Part shown: positions 33,253-42,335 of the stretch, piece after piece
How positions within the stretch are numbered: position 1 is the first letter of the stretch
Layout of the letters: the number at the start of each line of letters is the position of its first letter
Assembly (NCBI GenBank): GCA_041402125.1
Contig: JAWKSY010000009.1
Location: forward strand, 1-64,000
Direction of reading: 5' to 3'
Source: JAWKSY01 sp041402125
GTDB lineage: Bacteria; Planctomycetota; GCA-002687715; DRQF01
Length of the DNA stretch: 64,000 nucleotides
Program-made: the position numbers and the translations under genes
Notes under the pieces: model-generated
What the model saw: only the letters and a program-made list of their open reading frames with translations
Told to the model about the DNA's origin: nothing
Database searches by the model: none

Positions 33253-34086
33253 TCAGACCGGGCGGAATCCCTCGAGGAAGCGCATCGCGTCGGCCGCGAA
33301 GACGGCCGCGTTCGAGCTCGCGCGCGAGACCTCGACCGCCACGAGGCCCCGGTAGCCGATCTCCTCGAGCGCGGTGAAGATCGGCGGAAAGTCGACGTCG
33401 CCCTCGCCGAAGGGCAGGTGATCGTGGACCCCGCGGCGCATGTCCTCGATCGAGACGGTGATCAGTTCGCCCCGGTACCGGCGGAGGGCCTCGGGGGGAT
33501 CGCACTCGCCCGTCACGAGGAGATGCCCGAGATCGAGGGCGAGGCCGAAGCGGGGCGAGGGGAACAGCTTCTTGAGCCGCGCGTAGTCGTCGAGGGTCTC
33601 GCTGAACATCCCCGGCTCCGGCTCGAAGGCCAGGTCGACGCCCAGCTCCTCCGCCCGGACGAGGAGGCGGGAGATCCCGTCGGCGAGGAGCTCGAAGGCG
33701 GCCTCGTCTCCCAGCTCGTCGAAGTCGTGTCCCGACCACAGGCTCACCGCGCTCGCCCCGAGCTCGGCGGCGATCTCGAGGCAGCGCTCGAGGAAGGCGA
33801 TCCTCCGGCCGCGGTGCCGCCGCGTCATCAGGCTGGGGTAGTGCTTGATGCGGGGGTCGAGGTTGAAGCGGGCGCCGGACTCGATGACGCAGGCGAGGCG
33901 GTGCTGCGCGAGCTTCGCCGCGGTCCGCGCCACCTGCTCGCGGAGGTCCGGGCCGTAGGGGTCGAGGTGGGCGTTGTCGAGGGTGAGGGCGACGCCCCCG
34001 TAGCCGAGCTCGCCGAGAAGGTCGAGCGCCTCCGGCAGGCGGTGGTAGGCGAAGCCGTTCGTGTTGTAGGCGGCGATCCAGCTCAT
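33253..34086 (-). CDS. sugar phosphate isomerase/epimerase-like TIM barrel protein
   Basis: A 277-residue member of the xylose-isomerase-like AP endonuclease 2 fold. Visible landmarks are AYNTNGFAYHRLPEALDLL, an early acidic DNAHLDPYGPDL, CVIESGARFNLDP, SAVSLWSGHDFDE, FEPEPGMFSET, LALDLGHLLVTGE (metal Asp/His), VSIEDMRRGVHDHLPFGEGDVDF and VAVEVSRASS. This matches the EboC-type/TIM-barrel proteins of ebo-like clusters, whose substrate is not established, rather than a known pentose isomerase. No other ebo gene is seen. GGAG lies before the ATG and TAGGAT (34141-34146) upstream may be its -10. Confidence 0.8.
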   Translation of the reverse strand: MSWIAAYNTNGFAYHRLPEALDLLGELGYGGVALTLDNAHLDPYGPDLREQVARTAAKLAQHRLACVIESGARFNLDPRIKHYPSLMTRRHRGRRIAFLERCLEIAAELGASAVSLWSGHDFDELGDEAAFELLADGISRLLVRAEELGVDLAFEPEPGMFSETLDDYARLKKLFPSPRFGLALDLGHLLVTGECDPPEALRRYRGELITVSIEDMRRGVHDHLPFGEGDVDFPPIFTALEEIGYRGLVAVEVSRASSNAAVFAADAMRFLEGFRPV

Positions 34087-34193
34087 CCCGTCGGGCGGTC
34101 TCCTCGGAGGAGGATCGGTCCGCGGCGCCGACCCGCGAGCATCCTAACGGCTCCCGCCGGGAAGGCCGACGGTCCGCTCCGCGCGCGCCGCGA

Positions 34194-34199
34194 TATGAT
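34194..34199 (+). promoter_or_regulatory. -10 box of the undecaprenyl-P glycosyltransferase operon
   Basis: TATGAT in the GATATGATG context 26 bp upstream of the ATG at 34225. Two earlier ATG codons (34195, 34198) overlap the hexamer and are therefore unlikely starts. Confidence 0.42.
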
Positions 34200-34224
34200 G
34201 GCGCCCGATGACGAGCCGACCCTC

Positions 34225-35307
34225 ATGACCGCCCTCGCCCCGCCGCTGGCCGCCCTCCTGGCCTTCGCGATCGCCGTCGCGACCGCGCCGCGCCTCGCGC
34301 GCCGGAACGCGCGGCGCGGCCACGTCGATCGGCCGGGCGGCCGGAAGACGCAGGCCGACGCCGTTCCCTTCGGGGGCGGCACCGCGCTCTGGCTCGGAAC
34401 GCTCGTCCCCGGTCTCCTCGCGCTCCTCGCGGCCGGCCTGCACGAGGCCGGGGTCCTTCCCCTCCCCGCCGCGCTCGCCGAACACGCGCCCGGGGCGCTG
34501 CGCGCCGCGCCCCAGCTGCTCGCGATCGCGGGCGGCGCGCTCCTCCTCGCCCTCGTCGGCCGGCGCGACGACGCCCGCGGCCTCCCGATCGCGCCGCGCC
34601 TGCTCGCGCAGTTCGCCGCGGCGGGGCTCGTGGCGGCGTCCGGGACGCGACTCGGGCTCTATCTCGGCGGCGAGGCCGCCGGGATCGCGGTGACGATCGT
34701 CTTCATCGTCTTCCTCACGAACGCCTTCAACTTCATCGACAACATGGACGGCCTCGCCGCCGGCGTCGGCCTGGCGTCGAGCCTCGGCATCGCGGCCGTC
34801 GGTCTCGCCGACGGGCAGCTCTTCGCCGCCGCCTTCGCCTTCGCGCTCGCCGGCGCCTTCGGCGGCATCCTCGTCCACAACGCCGCCCCCGCGCGACTCT
34901 ATCTCGGCGACGAGGGGAGCGGCTTCGGAGGCTTCGCCCTCGCCGCGGCGGCGATCCTCGTCTCCTACCGCAGCGAGTCGGGAGGGACGACGCCGGTCGC
35001 CTACACCTTCCTCGCCCCCGCGCTCCTCCTCGGCGTGCCGCTGGCGGACGGTCTCTTCGTCTGCACGAGTCGCCTCGCGCGGGGCATCTCGCCCTGGACC
35101 GCGGGTCGCGACCACCTCTCGCATCGCCTCGCCGAGCGGAGCGGACCGCGCGTCGGGGTGCGGCGCCTCGTCGCCGCGGCCTTCGCGGCGGCGGCGGCGG
35201 CCCAGCTCCTCTACGCCCGCGCGGGCCTCCCGCTCCTCGCCGCGCTCGCGCTCGCGGCGGGCGCGGTCCTCGCGCTGCGCCTCGGGCGTCGGGGAGGAGC
35301 GCGATGA
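34225..35307 (+). CDS. MraY/WecA-family polyprenyl-phosphate glycosyl-1-phosphate transferase
   Basis: A 360-residue protein with about eleven membrane helices of the glycosyltransferase 4 (MraY/WecA) family, which transfers a sugar-1-phosphate from a UDP-sugar to undecaprenyl phosphate on the inner membrane. The catalytic region has GRRDDARGL, the NAFNFIDNMDGLAAG loop (metal-binding Asp) and LGDEGSGFGG. The first cytoplasmic loop HVDRPGGRKTQ and PFGGGTALWLG match the family. It more resembles WecA/TagO-type initiators than MraY. Its stop overlaps the next start (ATGA), so it forms an operon with the O-antigen ligase-like gene. Confidence 0.88.
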   Translation: MTALAPPLAALLAFAIAVATAPRLARRNARRGHVDRPGGRKTQADAVPFGGGTALWLGTLVPGLLALLAAGLHEAGVLPLPAALAEHAPGALRAAPQLLAIAGGALLLALVGRRDDARGLPIAPRLLAQFAAAGLVAASGTRLGLYLGGEAAGIAVTIVFIVFLTNAFNFIDNMDGLAAGVGLASSLGIAAVGLADGQLFAAAFAFALAGAFGGILVHNAAPARLYLGDEGSGFGGFALAAAAILVSYRSESGGTTPVAYTFLAPALLLGVPLADGLFVCTSRLARGISPWTAGRDHLSHRLAERSGPRVGVRRLVAAAFAAAAAAQLLYARAGLPLLAALALAAGAVLALRLGRRGGAR

Positions 35308-37178
35308 GCGTTCGCCCGCGCCTCGAGACGGGCGGCGTGACCCTCGCGGCCCTCGGACTGGCGACGGCGATGCTCCTGCCCGCGCAGCGCGCCGCGTTCG
35401 ACGCGCGGATGCTGGCGATCTTCGCCCTCGGCGCGGGCGGCGCCCTGCTCCTGACCGCGGACGCCTTCGCCCGCCGCCGCCCCGTCCTCTTCGGCTCCTG
35501 GCGACTCGCGGGACTGGCCCTCCTCGCGTTGCTCGCCCTGGTCCGGGGTCCCCTGTCGGCCGAGGGGACCGAGCGCGTCCTGCTCTGGCTCGGCCTGATC
35601 ACCGCGGCCTCGGGCCTGGCCGGCGCGCTCGACGACCGCGATCGCGCGGACGGGCTGGCGCTGCTCCTCGCGGCGCTCGCGCTCGGCTCGCTCGAGGGCC
35701 TCCTCGAACGGACCTTCCTGCTCGACGCGCGGCGCGCCGCCGCGACGGCGGTGGCCGCCGACTGGCAGCCCTTCTTCTCCTCCGATCGCGCCCGCAGCGT
35801 CTTCGGGCAGGCCAACGCCTTCGGCGGGTTCCTGCTCCTCCTCCTCCCCCTCGTCGCGGCCGGCCTGGCGAGCGCGAAGAGACGGTCCGCCGCGCTCCTC
35901 CTCGCCGTCGCCCTTGGCGCGCTCGCCGCGAGCGGGTCGCGCGGAACGATGGTGGCGCTCGTGCTCGTGGCCGGAGCCGCCAGCGCGTTCGCCCGGTCGG
36001 AGAGCCCGCGGGCCCGGCGCGTCCTCCGGCTCGTCCGGATCGCGCTCGGTCTCGCCGGCCTCGGCGCCGCCGCGATCTGGGCCCTCGTGGCGACGGGGCA
36101 CCTCGGAGCCGAGGACTCCGCGCTCCTCGAGACGCTCGCCTTCCGGCGGGACTACGCGCATCAGGCGCTCCGCGTCGCGGCGGATCGCCCCGTCCTCGGG
36201 GTCGGCCTCACGATGTACGGCGAGGCGTCGCGCGAGGTCGTCCGTCCCGGCGAGGAGTGGTCCCTCTTCCCGCACCAGGGCTACCTGTGGCTCCACGCCG
36301 AGCTCGGGGTGATCGGGGCCGGACTCGCGCTCCTCGGGCTCGCGGGCCTGCGAGATCACGCCGGAGCGCCGGGGCCGCGCGAGCCCCGCGGACCGCTGCG
36401 TCCCCTCGTCGTCGCGGGCGGCGTCGCGGCGCTCCTCTCCGCCTCGCAGGGCGGACTCGCCCTCCTCCCCCCGGCGACCGCGCCGACGGGAGGGACCCTC
36501 GCCGTCGGCGTGACGATCGCGGCGGGCGCCCTCGCCTTCGCCCTCCTGCGCCCCCTGGCCGTCGCCCTCCTCGCCGCGCCGGGGCGCCTCCGCTCGGCGG
36601 CGACCTTCGGTCTCCTGGGACTCGCGCTCCACGCCCTCGTCGACGTGGACCTCTCCGTCCGGAACCTCCTCGCCACCGCGGCGCTCTCGCTCGCGATCAC
36701 GCGACCCGTCAACGCGCGGGGCCCCCTCGGTCGTCCCGGACGGGCGCTCGCGGTCGGGGGAGCCTTCGCCCTCCTCGGAGGCTGCCTGCTCCTCGCCCGC
36801 GAGAGCGGCCCCGCCGGTCGGGCCGAGGCCTGGCTCTGGGCCGCGCGCGCCCGCGCGGCGACCGGAACGGTGGTGGATTCCCGATTCGAGGAAGGACTCG
36901 ACGCGGCCCTCCTCGCCGGAGCGGAGGCGCGACTCCCCCTCCTCGCGGCGACCCTCCCCGCCGCGGATCGCCTGGTCGACCGCGCCACGCGCCGCGCGGG
37001 ACGGACCGCCGACCTCGAGCGGGCCCTCGCGCTGCTCGGCGACGCCGGAGAGGCGATCGATCGACCCGCGGCCGCGCGGAGGCGGAGGATCCTCGCGGCC
37101 TGGCGGGAGGCGGGAGGAGCCGACGATCCCGTCACCCTCGCCCGGCTGCGGGAGGATTACCGGGCCGCGGCCCGGTGA
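35304..37178 (+). CDS. O-antigen ligase/polymerase family membrane protein
   Basis: A 624-residue protein with about ten to twelve helices (residues 10-470) and a helical cytosolic or periplasmic tail. The Wzy_C-type signature is visible: the long periplasmic loop includes SVFGQANAFGGFLLL and GLTMYGEASREVVRPGEEWSLFPHQGYLWLHAELGVIGAGLALLGL. This resembles the glycan-binding loop of WaaL ligases and Wzy polymerases. Which of the two it is cannot be told from sequence. Its position after a WecA-like initiator points to surface polysaccharide or LPS outer glycan synthesis. Confidence 0.78.
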   Translation: MSVRPRLETGGVTLAALGLATAMLLPAQRAAFDARMLAIFALGAGGALLLTADAFARRRPVLFGSWRLAGLALLALLALVRGPLSAEGTERVLLWLGLITAASGLAGALDDRDRADGLALLLAALALGSLEGLLERTFLLDARRAAATAVAADWQPFFSSDRARSVFGQANAFGGFLLLLLPLVAAGLASAKRRSAALLLAVALGALAASGSRGTMVALVLVAGAASAFARSESPRARRVLRLVRIALGLAGLGAAAIWALVATGHLGAEDSALLETLAFRRDYAHQALRVAADRPVLGVGLTMYGEASREVVRPGEEWSLFPHQGYLWLHAELGVIGAGLALLGLAGLRDHAGAPGPREPRGPLRPLVVAGGVAALLSASQGGLALLPPATAPTGGTLAVGVTIAAGALAFALLRPLAVALLAAPGRLRSAATFGLLGLALHALVDVDLSVRNLLATAALSLAITRPVNARGPLGRPGRALAVGGAFALLGGCLLLARESGPAGRAEAWLWAARARAATGTVVDSRFEEGLDAALLAGAEARLPLLAATLPAADRLVDRATRRAGRTADLERALALLGDAGEAIDRPAAARRRRILAAWREAGGADDPVTLARLREDYRAAAR

Positions 37179-37197
37179 ACCCCGGGGCCCGACGGCT

Positions 37198-37203
37198 TAT
37201 GAT
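37198..37203 (+). promoter_or_regulatory. -10 box, probably leaderless start, of the aminotransferase gene
   Basis: TATGAT is followed after six bases by the ATG at 37210, so transcription should start at or near the codon itself. The best -35 at 17 bp spacing is the weak GTGAAC. Confidence 0.45.
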
Positions 37204-37209
37204 CGGGGC

Positions 37210-38289
37210 ATGAGCGACCATCGACCCCGACTCTTCATCCCCGGCCCGACCGAAGTCTTCCCCGAGATCCTGGCCGCGCTCGCGCAGCCGGTGATCTCCC
37301 ACCGCGGCCCCGAGATCGCCGAGGTCACGCGGGACGTCTTCGAGAAGCTGGGCTTCCTCTTCCGCACCCGACACGAGTGCTTCGTCGCCCTCTCCGCGGC
37401 CACCGGGCTGATGGAGAGCGCGGTGCGCAACCTCGTGGGGAAGCGCCTGCTCGTCGCGGTCTGCGGCGCCTTCAGCGAGCGCATGTACAAGGTCGCGCAG
37501 AAGAACGGCGTGCCCTGCGACGCGCTCGAGGTCGAATGGGGCCGCCACGTGTCGCCGGCGGCGATCGAGGAGGCGCTCGCGACGGGCAAGTACGACGTCG
37601 TGGCCGTCGTGCACAGCGAGACGAGCACCGGCGTCCTGAATCCGATCGCCGAGATCGGCGAGGTCGTGCGCCGCCACGAGGACGTGCTCCTCGTGAGCGA
37701 CGTCGTCAGCTCGCTGGGCGGCGCCCGCTTCGAGATGGACGAATGGGGCGTGGATCTCGCCTTCGCGGGAACGCAGAAGTGCATCGCCCTTCCGCCGGGT
37801 CTCTGCGTCTTCGCGGTGAGCCCGCGGGCGATGACGCGCTGCGAGTCGCGGCCGGATCGCGGCCACTACTTCGACTTCATGAACTTCCGGAAGATGGCGG
37901 AGAAGGGCCAGAGCCCCGCGACCATCAACACCAGCATGATGGTGGCGCTGCGCCTCCAGCTCCATCGCATGGTCGCCGAGACCATGGAGCACCGCTGGAA
38001 GCGCCACCAGGCGATGGCCGATCTCGTGCGGACGCGACTCGGCGACCGGTTCGCGCTCTTCCCCGAGAACGACTTCATGACGCCGAGCGAGACGGTCTAC
38101 GGCGCTCCCGAGGGCCTGGACGTCGCGGCGCTCGTCGCCGCGGTGCGGGAAAAGGGCAAGCTCTTCGGAGACGGCTACGGTATCCTCAAGGGCCGGACCT
38201 TCCGCATCGGCCACATGGGCGACCTGCAGGTCGAGCACGTCGCCGAGTTCCTCGAGGTCTTCGAGGCCACGCTGGCCGACATGAGCTGA
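37210..38289 (+). CDS. class V pyridoxal-phosphate aminotransferase (alanine-glyoxylate/serine-type)
   Basis: A 359-residue fold type I enzyme. The N-terminal FIPGPTEVFPEIL, PVISHRGPEI, and ALSAATGLMESAVRNL pattern, VAVVHSETSTGVLNPI, VSDVVSSLGG (Asp holding the PLP nitrogen) and FAGTQKCIALPPGLCVFAVS (Schiff-base Lys) are diagnostic of serine-pyruvate/alanine-glyoxylate aminotransferases and related PucG or PhnW proteins. The C-terminus has GKLFGDGYGILKGRTFRIGHMG. Substrates cannot be chosen on sequence alone. It is followed by a small unknown gene preceded by a clear ribosome binding site. Confidence 0.88.
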   Translation: MSDHRPRLFIPGPTEVFPEILAALAQPVISHRGPEIAEVTRDVFEKLGFLFRTRHECFVALSAATGLMESAVRNLVGKRLLVAVCGAFSERMYKVAQKNGVPCDALEVEWGRHVSPAAIEEALATGKYDVVAVVHSETSTGVLNPIAEIGEVVRRHEDVLLVSDVVSSLGGARFEMDEWGVDLAFAGTQKCIALPPGLCVFAVSPRAMTRCESRPDRGHYFDFMNFRKMAEKGQSPATINTSMMVALRLQLHRMVAETMEHRWKRHQAMADLVRTRLGDRFALFPENDFMTPSETVYGAPEGLDVAALVAAVREKGKLFGDGYGILKGRTFRIGHMGDLQVEHVAEFLEVFEATLADMS

Positions 38290-38326
38290 CCGCGCCGCCG
38301 GATCCGACCGACAGGAGGAGATCGGA

Positions 38327-38719
38327 ATGAGCGACCCGAGCACCCTCGGACTGTTCCTGAGAGACCTCGTCAACCGCTACGAGGAACGCCACGGCGTCCG
38401 GCTCTCCCCCGACGAGACGAGCGCGCGCTTCGGCGAGGGGATCGCCCGCACCATCACCGGCGTCCTCGCCGGCCGCGCGCCCCGCCACGCCGACGAGATG
38501 GCCGCCGCCGTCGCCGCCCTGGAGGGTGACGACGAGGACGTCGGAACCGCGCTGCAGTTCTGCCCCGAGGGCGTCCGCTCGGAGCGCGCCCCGGAGGAGA
38601 TCTACGTCCTGAACGCCCGCATCGTGGAGCGCCTCGCGCGCCTCGAGCGCTTCCTCCGCGAGAGCGGCCAGTACGACGCCTACCGGGCGTGGGCGGCCGA
38701 GAACCGGGACCGCGAATGA
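38327..38719 (+). CDS. hypothetical protein (130 aa)
   Basis: A small acidic helical protein (MSDPSTLGLFLRDLVNRYEERHGVRL...), without signal peptide or membrane segment. The segment LQFCPEGVRSERAPEEIYVLN has one Cys, and the C-terminal half is a long helix (ARIVERLARLERFLRESGQYDAYRAW). No family was recognised. AGGAGG is well placed before the ATG. It follows the aminotransferase by 37 bp and precedes the kinase by 37 bp, so it could be co-transcribed with either. Confidence 0.66.
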   Translation: MSDPSTLGLFLRDLVNRYEERHGVRLSPDETSARFGEGIARTITGVLAGRAPRHADEMAAAVAALEGDDEDVGTALQFCPEGVRSERAPEEIYVLNARIVERLARLERFLRESGQYDAYRAWAAENRDRE

Positions 38720-38756
38720 CGCCCCGTCACGCGTCGCGACCCGCACCGGCGACGCG

Positions 38757-41294
38757 GTGACGGAATTCGACTCGGGACGGACGGAGCGCGTCTCCGACGA
38801 CGCACGCCCGGGCGGCCGCGACGACCGCGCCGAGGCCGCGCACGCGCTCGGACGGGAGACCCTCGGTCGCTACCGCATCCTCTCCGAGCTCGGTCGCGGC
38901 GGTCAGGGCGCGGTGTTCGCGGCGCAGGACGAGCGGCTCGGGCGACGCGTCGCCCTGAAGGTCCTCTCGACCAACGACTTCGTCTCCGGCGAGGTCGTCG
39001 CGCGTTTCGAGCGCGAGGCCGAGGCGGCGAGCCGGCTGGACCACGCCGGCATCGCCCGCATCTATGAGCTCGGCGAGGAGGACGGTCTCCGCTACATCGC
39101 GATGGAGCTCGTGCCCGGGCGGACCGTCGCGGCCGAGATCGAGGCCGCGCGGCGGTCGGGCGCCGAGTCCGCCTTCGAGCCGGACGGCGACTCCGGAACG
39201 ACCGGGCGGACCGGGCTCGGCGGGTTCGCGCGCCTCGCCGGCTTCTTCGCCCTCGCCGCGGATGCGCTGCACGCCGCCCACGAGCGGGGCCTCGTCCACC
39301 GCGACATCAAGCCGGGCAACCTGATGGTGCGCCCCGACGGCGCGCCCTGCCTGCTCGACTTCGGGCTCGCGCACGACGCGGAGGCGGGCGACCACGGGTT
39401 GACGCGCACCGGTGACGTGATGGGAACGCCGGCCTACATGTCACCCGAGCAGATCGACGCCCGCCTCGCGCGCCTCGATCGCCGGACCGACGTCTACTCG
39501 CTCGGCGTCACGCTCTACGAGTGCTGCACCCTGGCCCGCCCCTTCGACGCGCCCACGCGGCACGAGCTCCTCGAGGCGATCCTCGGGCGCGAACCGCTTC
39601 GCCCCCGCGCCCGGACCCCGCGCCTTCCGCGCGACCTTGAGGCGATCATCCGCACCGCGATGGACCGCAATCCGGCGCGACGCTACGAGACGGCCGCCGC
39701 CCTCGCGGACGACCTCCGACGCTTCATCGCGCACGAGCCGATCCTCGCGCGACCGGTCGGCCCTCTCGTGCGCCTCGCGCGCTGGGGACGTCGCAATCCG
39801 GCGTGGGCGACGCTGCTCGTGACGGTGGCGGTCGGCCTCGTCGCCGGCTTCGGCATCGTCCTCGCGAAGAACCGGGATCTCGCCGCCCGCGGGCGCGAGC
39901 TGGAACGCCTCGACCGGGAGAAGACGGCGACCCTCGAGCAGGAGCGGCGCGCGCGCATCGAGGCCGACGGGGTCGCGTCGCTCGTCGAGCGGGTGCTGCA
40001 TTCGATCACCGGGCTCGACGGCGCGGTCGGAGCCGACGCGACCGTCCGCGAGCTGCTCGACGGCCTCGCGCGAGAGCTCGCGGAGGACGCCGCCGTCGAG
40101 GACGTCGTGCGCGCGCGCCTGCACTCCCTGCTCGGCGACGCCTACCGCGGCCTCGAACTCGCGAACGCGGCCGAGGAGCAGTGGACGCTCGCCGTCGCCG
40201 CCTCGCGGCGTGCGTCGCCCGACGGCGACCTGAACCTCGCGCGTCTGCTCCACCGTCTCGCCGATCAACGCAGCCGCCGCGACTACGCGGGCGCGGTCTC
40301 GCTCGCGGACGCGCGCGCCTTCCTCGCCGAGTCCCGTGCGATCTATCGTCGCCTCGTCGGCGAGGACTCGGCCGAGGTGCGCACGGTGGACGGCTCCGTG
40401 GCCGCGATCGAGCTCGCGAACACCGGGAACCCGGTGACCACGCCGCCCGACGGCTTCGTGACCTTGCTGGCCGGATTCCATCCGAAGCTCGCGCGCGACG
40501 AGGTGCGCCGCGGTCTCGAGCGCGAGCTGATCGAGGTGAGTCGCAGCTGGGCCGCCGGCGACCGCGAGGGCGCGGCGGCCCGCGTGCGCTCCTGGGTCGG
40601 GCCGACCCTCACCGGCCACCCCTTCCTCGTCGCGCAGTCCTTCGTCGCGATGGAGCGCGTCGCGGACTGGGCGCTCGAGAGCGGATACCCCGACTTCGGC
40701 GCCGGCGTGATGTACGAACGGCTCCTCGCGGCGCGACGCGTGCGGAGCGAGGACCGACCCTTCGTGGGTCGCTGTCATTCGGAGTTCGCGCGCTACCTCG
40801 AGCGGCGCGGCGCCGTGGACGAGGCCTGGTCCGAGCACCGGGCCGCGCTCGCCGGACTCCGGGAGGTCTGCGAGCCGAGCAGCATCATCCTTCTCGACGC
40901 CACGGACTACTTCGTGCGCGCGGCGATCTCGGCCGGTCGTCTCGAGGAGGCCCGCGCGACGGCGGCGGAGCGGGAGCGCGTGACGCTCGCGGCCGTCCCG
41001 CCGGAGGATCCGATCTTCGCCGACGCCTTCCTCATGGCGGGGCAGGTGGCGGCGGCGGAGGGCGGCGAGGAAGGTCGTCTCGCGGCCTTCGAGCGCGGCC
41101 TCGCGGTCCTGCGGGAGCGCGGCGCCGTCCAGAACCTCGCGCTCGTCCTCGCGTGGCGGGCGGCGGCGTTGCGTCGGGTGAAGCGGGTCGAAGAGGCCGA
41201 GGCGGCGCTGGCCGAGGCGGAAGCGGCGCTCGGGAACGCCGCGCCCCGCAAGGACGTGAAGGAGGCGATCGACGAGGCGCGCGCGTCGGGGTGA
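38757..41294 (+). CDS. Hanks-type Ser/Thr protein kinase with TPR-like C-terminal region
   Basis: An 845-residue membrane kinase. The kinase domain (about 40-320) shows a glycine loop ELGRGGQGAVF, catalytic Lys in VALKVL, the HRDIKPGNL loop, DFGLA and GTPAYMSPEQ. An inserted low-complexity patch SGTTGRTGLGG lies before helix alphaE. One membrane helix (about 345-365, WATLLVTVAVGLVAGFGIVLA) is followed by a coiled coil and a long helical, TPR-like region (about 430-845, for example RLHSLLGDAYRGLELANAAEEQW). This domain order is common in planctomycetes. The GTG start has only a weak ribosome binding site. Confidence 0.88.
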   Translation: MTEFDSGRTERVSDDARPGGRDDRAEAAHALGRETLGRYRILSELGRGGQGAVFAAQDERLGRRVALKVLSTNDFVSGEVVARFEREAEAASRLDHAGIARIYELGEEDGLRYIAMELVPGRTVAAEIEAARRSGAESAFEPDGDSGTTGRTGLGGFARLAGFFALAADALHAAHERGLVHRDIKPGNLMVRPDGAPCLLDFGLAHDAEAGDHGLTRTGDVMGTPAYMSPEQIDARLARLDRRTDVYSLGVTLYECCTLARPFDAPTRHELLEAILGREPLRPRARTPRLPRDLEAIIRTAMDRNPARRYETAAALADDLRRFIAHEPILARPVGPLVRLARWGRRNPAWATLLVTVAVGLVAGFGIVLAKNRDLAARGRELERLDREKTATLEQERRARIEADGVASLVERVLHSITGLDGAVGADATVRELLDGLARELAEDAAVEDVVRARLHSLLGDAYRGLELANAAEEQWTLAVAASRRASPDGDLNLARLLHRLADQRSRRDYAGAVSLADARAFLAESRAIYRRLVGEDSAEVRTVDGSVAAIELANTGNPVTTPPDGFVTLLAGFHPKLARDEVRRGLERELIEVSRSWAAGDREGAAARVRSWVGPTLTGHPFLVAQSFVAMERVADWALESGYPDFGAGVMYERLLAARRVRSEDRPFVGRCHSEFARYLERRGAVDEAWSEHRAALAGLREVCEPSSIILLDATDYFVRAAISAGRLEEARATAAERERVTLAAVPPEDPIFADAFLMAGQVAAAEGGEEGRLAAFERGLAVLRERGAVQNLALVLAWRAAALRRVKRVEEAEAALAEAEAALGNAAPRKDVKEAIDEARASG

Positions 41295-41342
41295 GGATCC
41301 GGCGGGGGCGGAGAGGTCGGGAGGGGGATTCTCGCCGATCGG

Positions 41343-41453
41343 GATGCAGGTACGGTGCCAGGCACCCGACGTGCATTTCCGTTCTCGCGCGACCCCGGGC
41401 GGAACAGACTCGCCCGGAAATGCACACCGTGTGACTGGCACCCCACCTGCATC
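41343..41453. repeat. REP/MITE-like imperfect inverted repeat
   Basis: The outer arms GATGCAGGTACGGTGCCAG (41343-41361) and the complement of 41435-41453 match at 17 of 19 positions. An inner pair GTGCATTTCCG/CGGAAATGCAC (41371-41381 and 41415-41425) matches exactly. The left arm contains the palindrome GGTGCCAGGCACC typical of REP sequences linked to IS200-like (RAYT) transposases. The element has no coding capacity and sits in the gap between the kinase gene and the convergent hypothetical gene. Confidence 0.68.
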
Positions 41454-41528
41454 CGGGACGCGGAGCGCGGCCGCCCATCACGCCAAGCGGTACGGGGCGA
41501 GGCACCCCACCTGCATCCGGGACGCGGA
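41437..41528. repeat. 28-bp direct repeat flanking the REP-like element
   Basis: The right end of the inverted repeat, GGCACCCCACCTGCATCC followed by GGGACGCGGA, occurs twice in the same orientation, at 41437-41464 and 41501-41528. This suggests tandem arrival, or a half copy, of the REP-like unit. Confidence 0.6.
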
Positions 41529-41622
41529 TCGCGCTCGGCGAATCGTGGCCGCCCGAAACGACGAGGCGCCCGGTCGGGGGACGGGGCTCCTCGTCGTTTC
41601 GGGCGGTCGTGGGAGTCGCGGG

Positions 41623-42201
41623 CTACTTGTTCTCGAACTGGATGTAGCCGCGGAAGCGCTTGTCCCAGCGGGCCATCTGCTCGGACTCCTTCTTGAAGAC
41701 GTTCGCCGAGGTGTACCAGAGCTGCTCGTCGACCCCCTGCACGTCGACCTCGATGAAGTCGGTGAAGAGGTTGCCGGCCTTCCGGTAGTCCTTGAGCGCG
41801 TCCTTCACCTTGGTGAGGAAGCCCTTCTCGTCGCCGCCCTTGCGGATGGTCTCGGCCTCGTCGAGCTTGATGAGGGCCTGGCTCATCGTGCGCTCGCCCT
41901 CGTCCCAGTTGCTCATGTCGACCTTCTTCCGGAGCTCGGCCCACTCCTTGAAGGTCTTGCCGTCGTAGAGCTTCGCGGTCGGCGTGGAGGTCGAGGGCGT
42001 CCCGTTCGACTTGGCGACCGGCGTCGGATCCGGGGGGGTGTCGCCACCCTTGTCGTCATCCCCGCCCTTCGTCGCGAGCATCGCGATGACGACCACGACC
42101 ACGAGAAGGCCGACGCCTCCGAGGATCAGCGGCAGGGGGTTGGACTTCTTCGCGACGCGGCCGCGCGGGCGGCTGCTCTCTCGGACGGGTCTGCGAGCCA
42201 T
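41623..42201 (-). CDS. membrane-anchored hypothetical protein
   Basis: A 192-residue protein: basic cytoplasmic start (MARRPVRESSRPRGRVAKKS), one helix (LPLILGGVGLLVVVVVIAML), a Gly/Asp/Thr-rich spacer (GGDDDKGGDTPPDPT) and a helical outer domain with KTFKEWAELRKKVDMSNW and DYRKAGNLFTDFIEVDVQG. No catalytic motif is visible. GGAG precedes the ATG; an upstream in-frame ATG at 42210 is rejected because it loses that spacing. Function unknown. Confidence 0.68.
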   Translation of the reverse strand: MARRPVRESSRPRGRVAKKSNPLPLILGGVGLLVVVVVIAMLATKGGDDDKGGDTPPDPTPVAKSNGTPSTSTPTAKLYDGKTFKEWAELRKKVDMSNWDEGERTMSQALIKLDEAETIRKGGDEKGFLTKVKDALKDYRKAGNLFTDFIEVDVQGVDEQLWYTSANVFKKESEQMARWDKRFRGYIQFENK

Positions 42202-42261
42202 GCGGATCATTCTCCGGTTTCGGCGCCCTTCCCGGGGGGCGCCGGTCGTCGATGGGCGCGC

Positions 42262-42267
42262 ACTATA
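42262..42267 (-). promoter_or_regulatory. -10 box of the anchored hypothetical gene
   Basis: TATAGT (minus strand) about 60 bp upstream of the ATG at 42201, with a weak TGGTCG at -35 and 17 bp spacing. Confidence 0.42.
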
Positions 42268-42335
42268 GCGAGCGGTGCCGGGGCCGACCAAATCCCGGGC
42301 ACTCGGCGCCGCGGAGTGCGACCTCACGGGGCCTT

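Noticed and set aside
34195..34200. ATG codons at 34195 and 34198 as starts of the glycosyltransferase gene
   Set aside because: They overlap the TATGAT -10 box; the ATG at 34225 is consistent with transcription start downstream.
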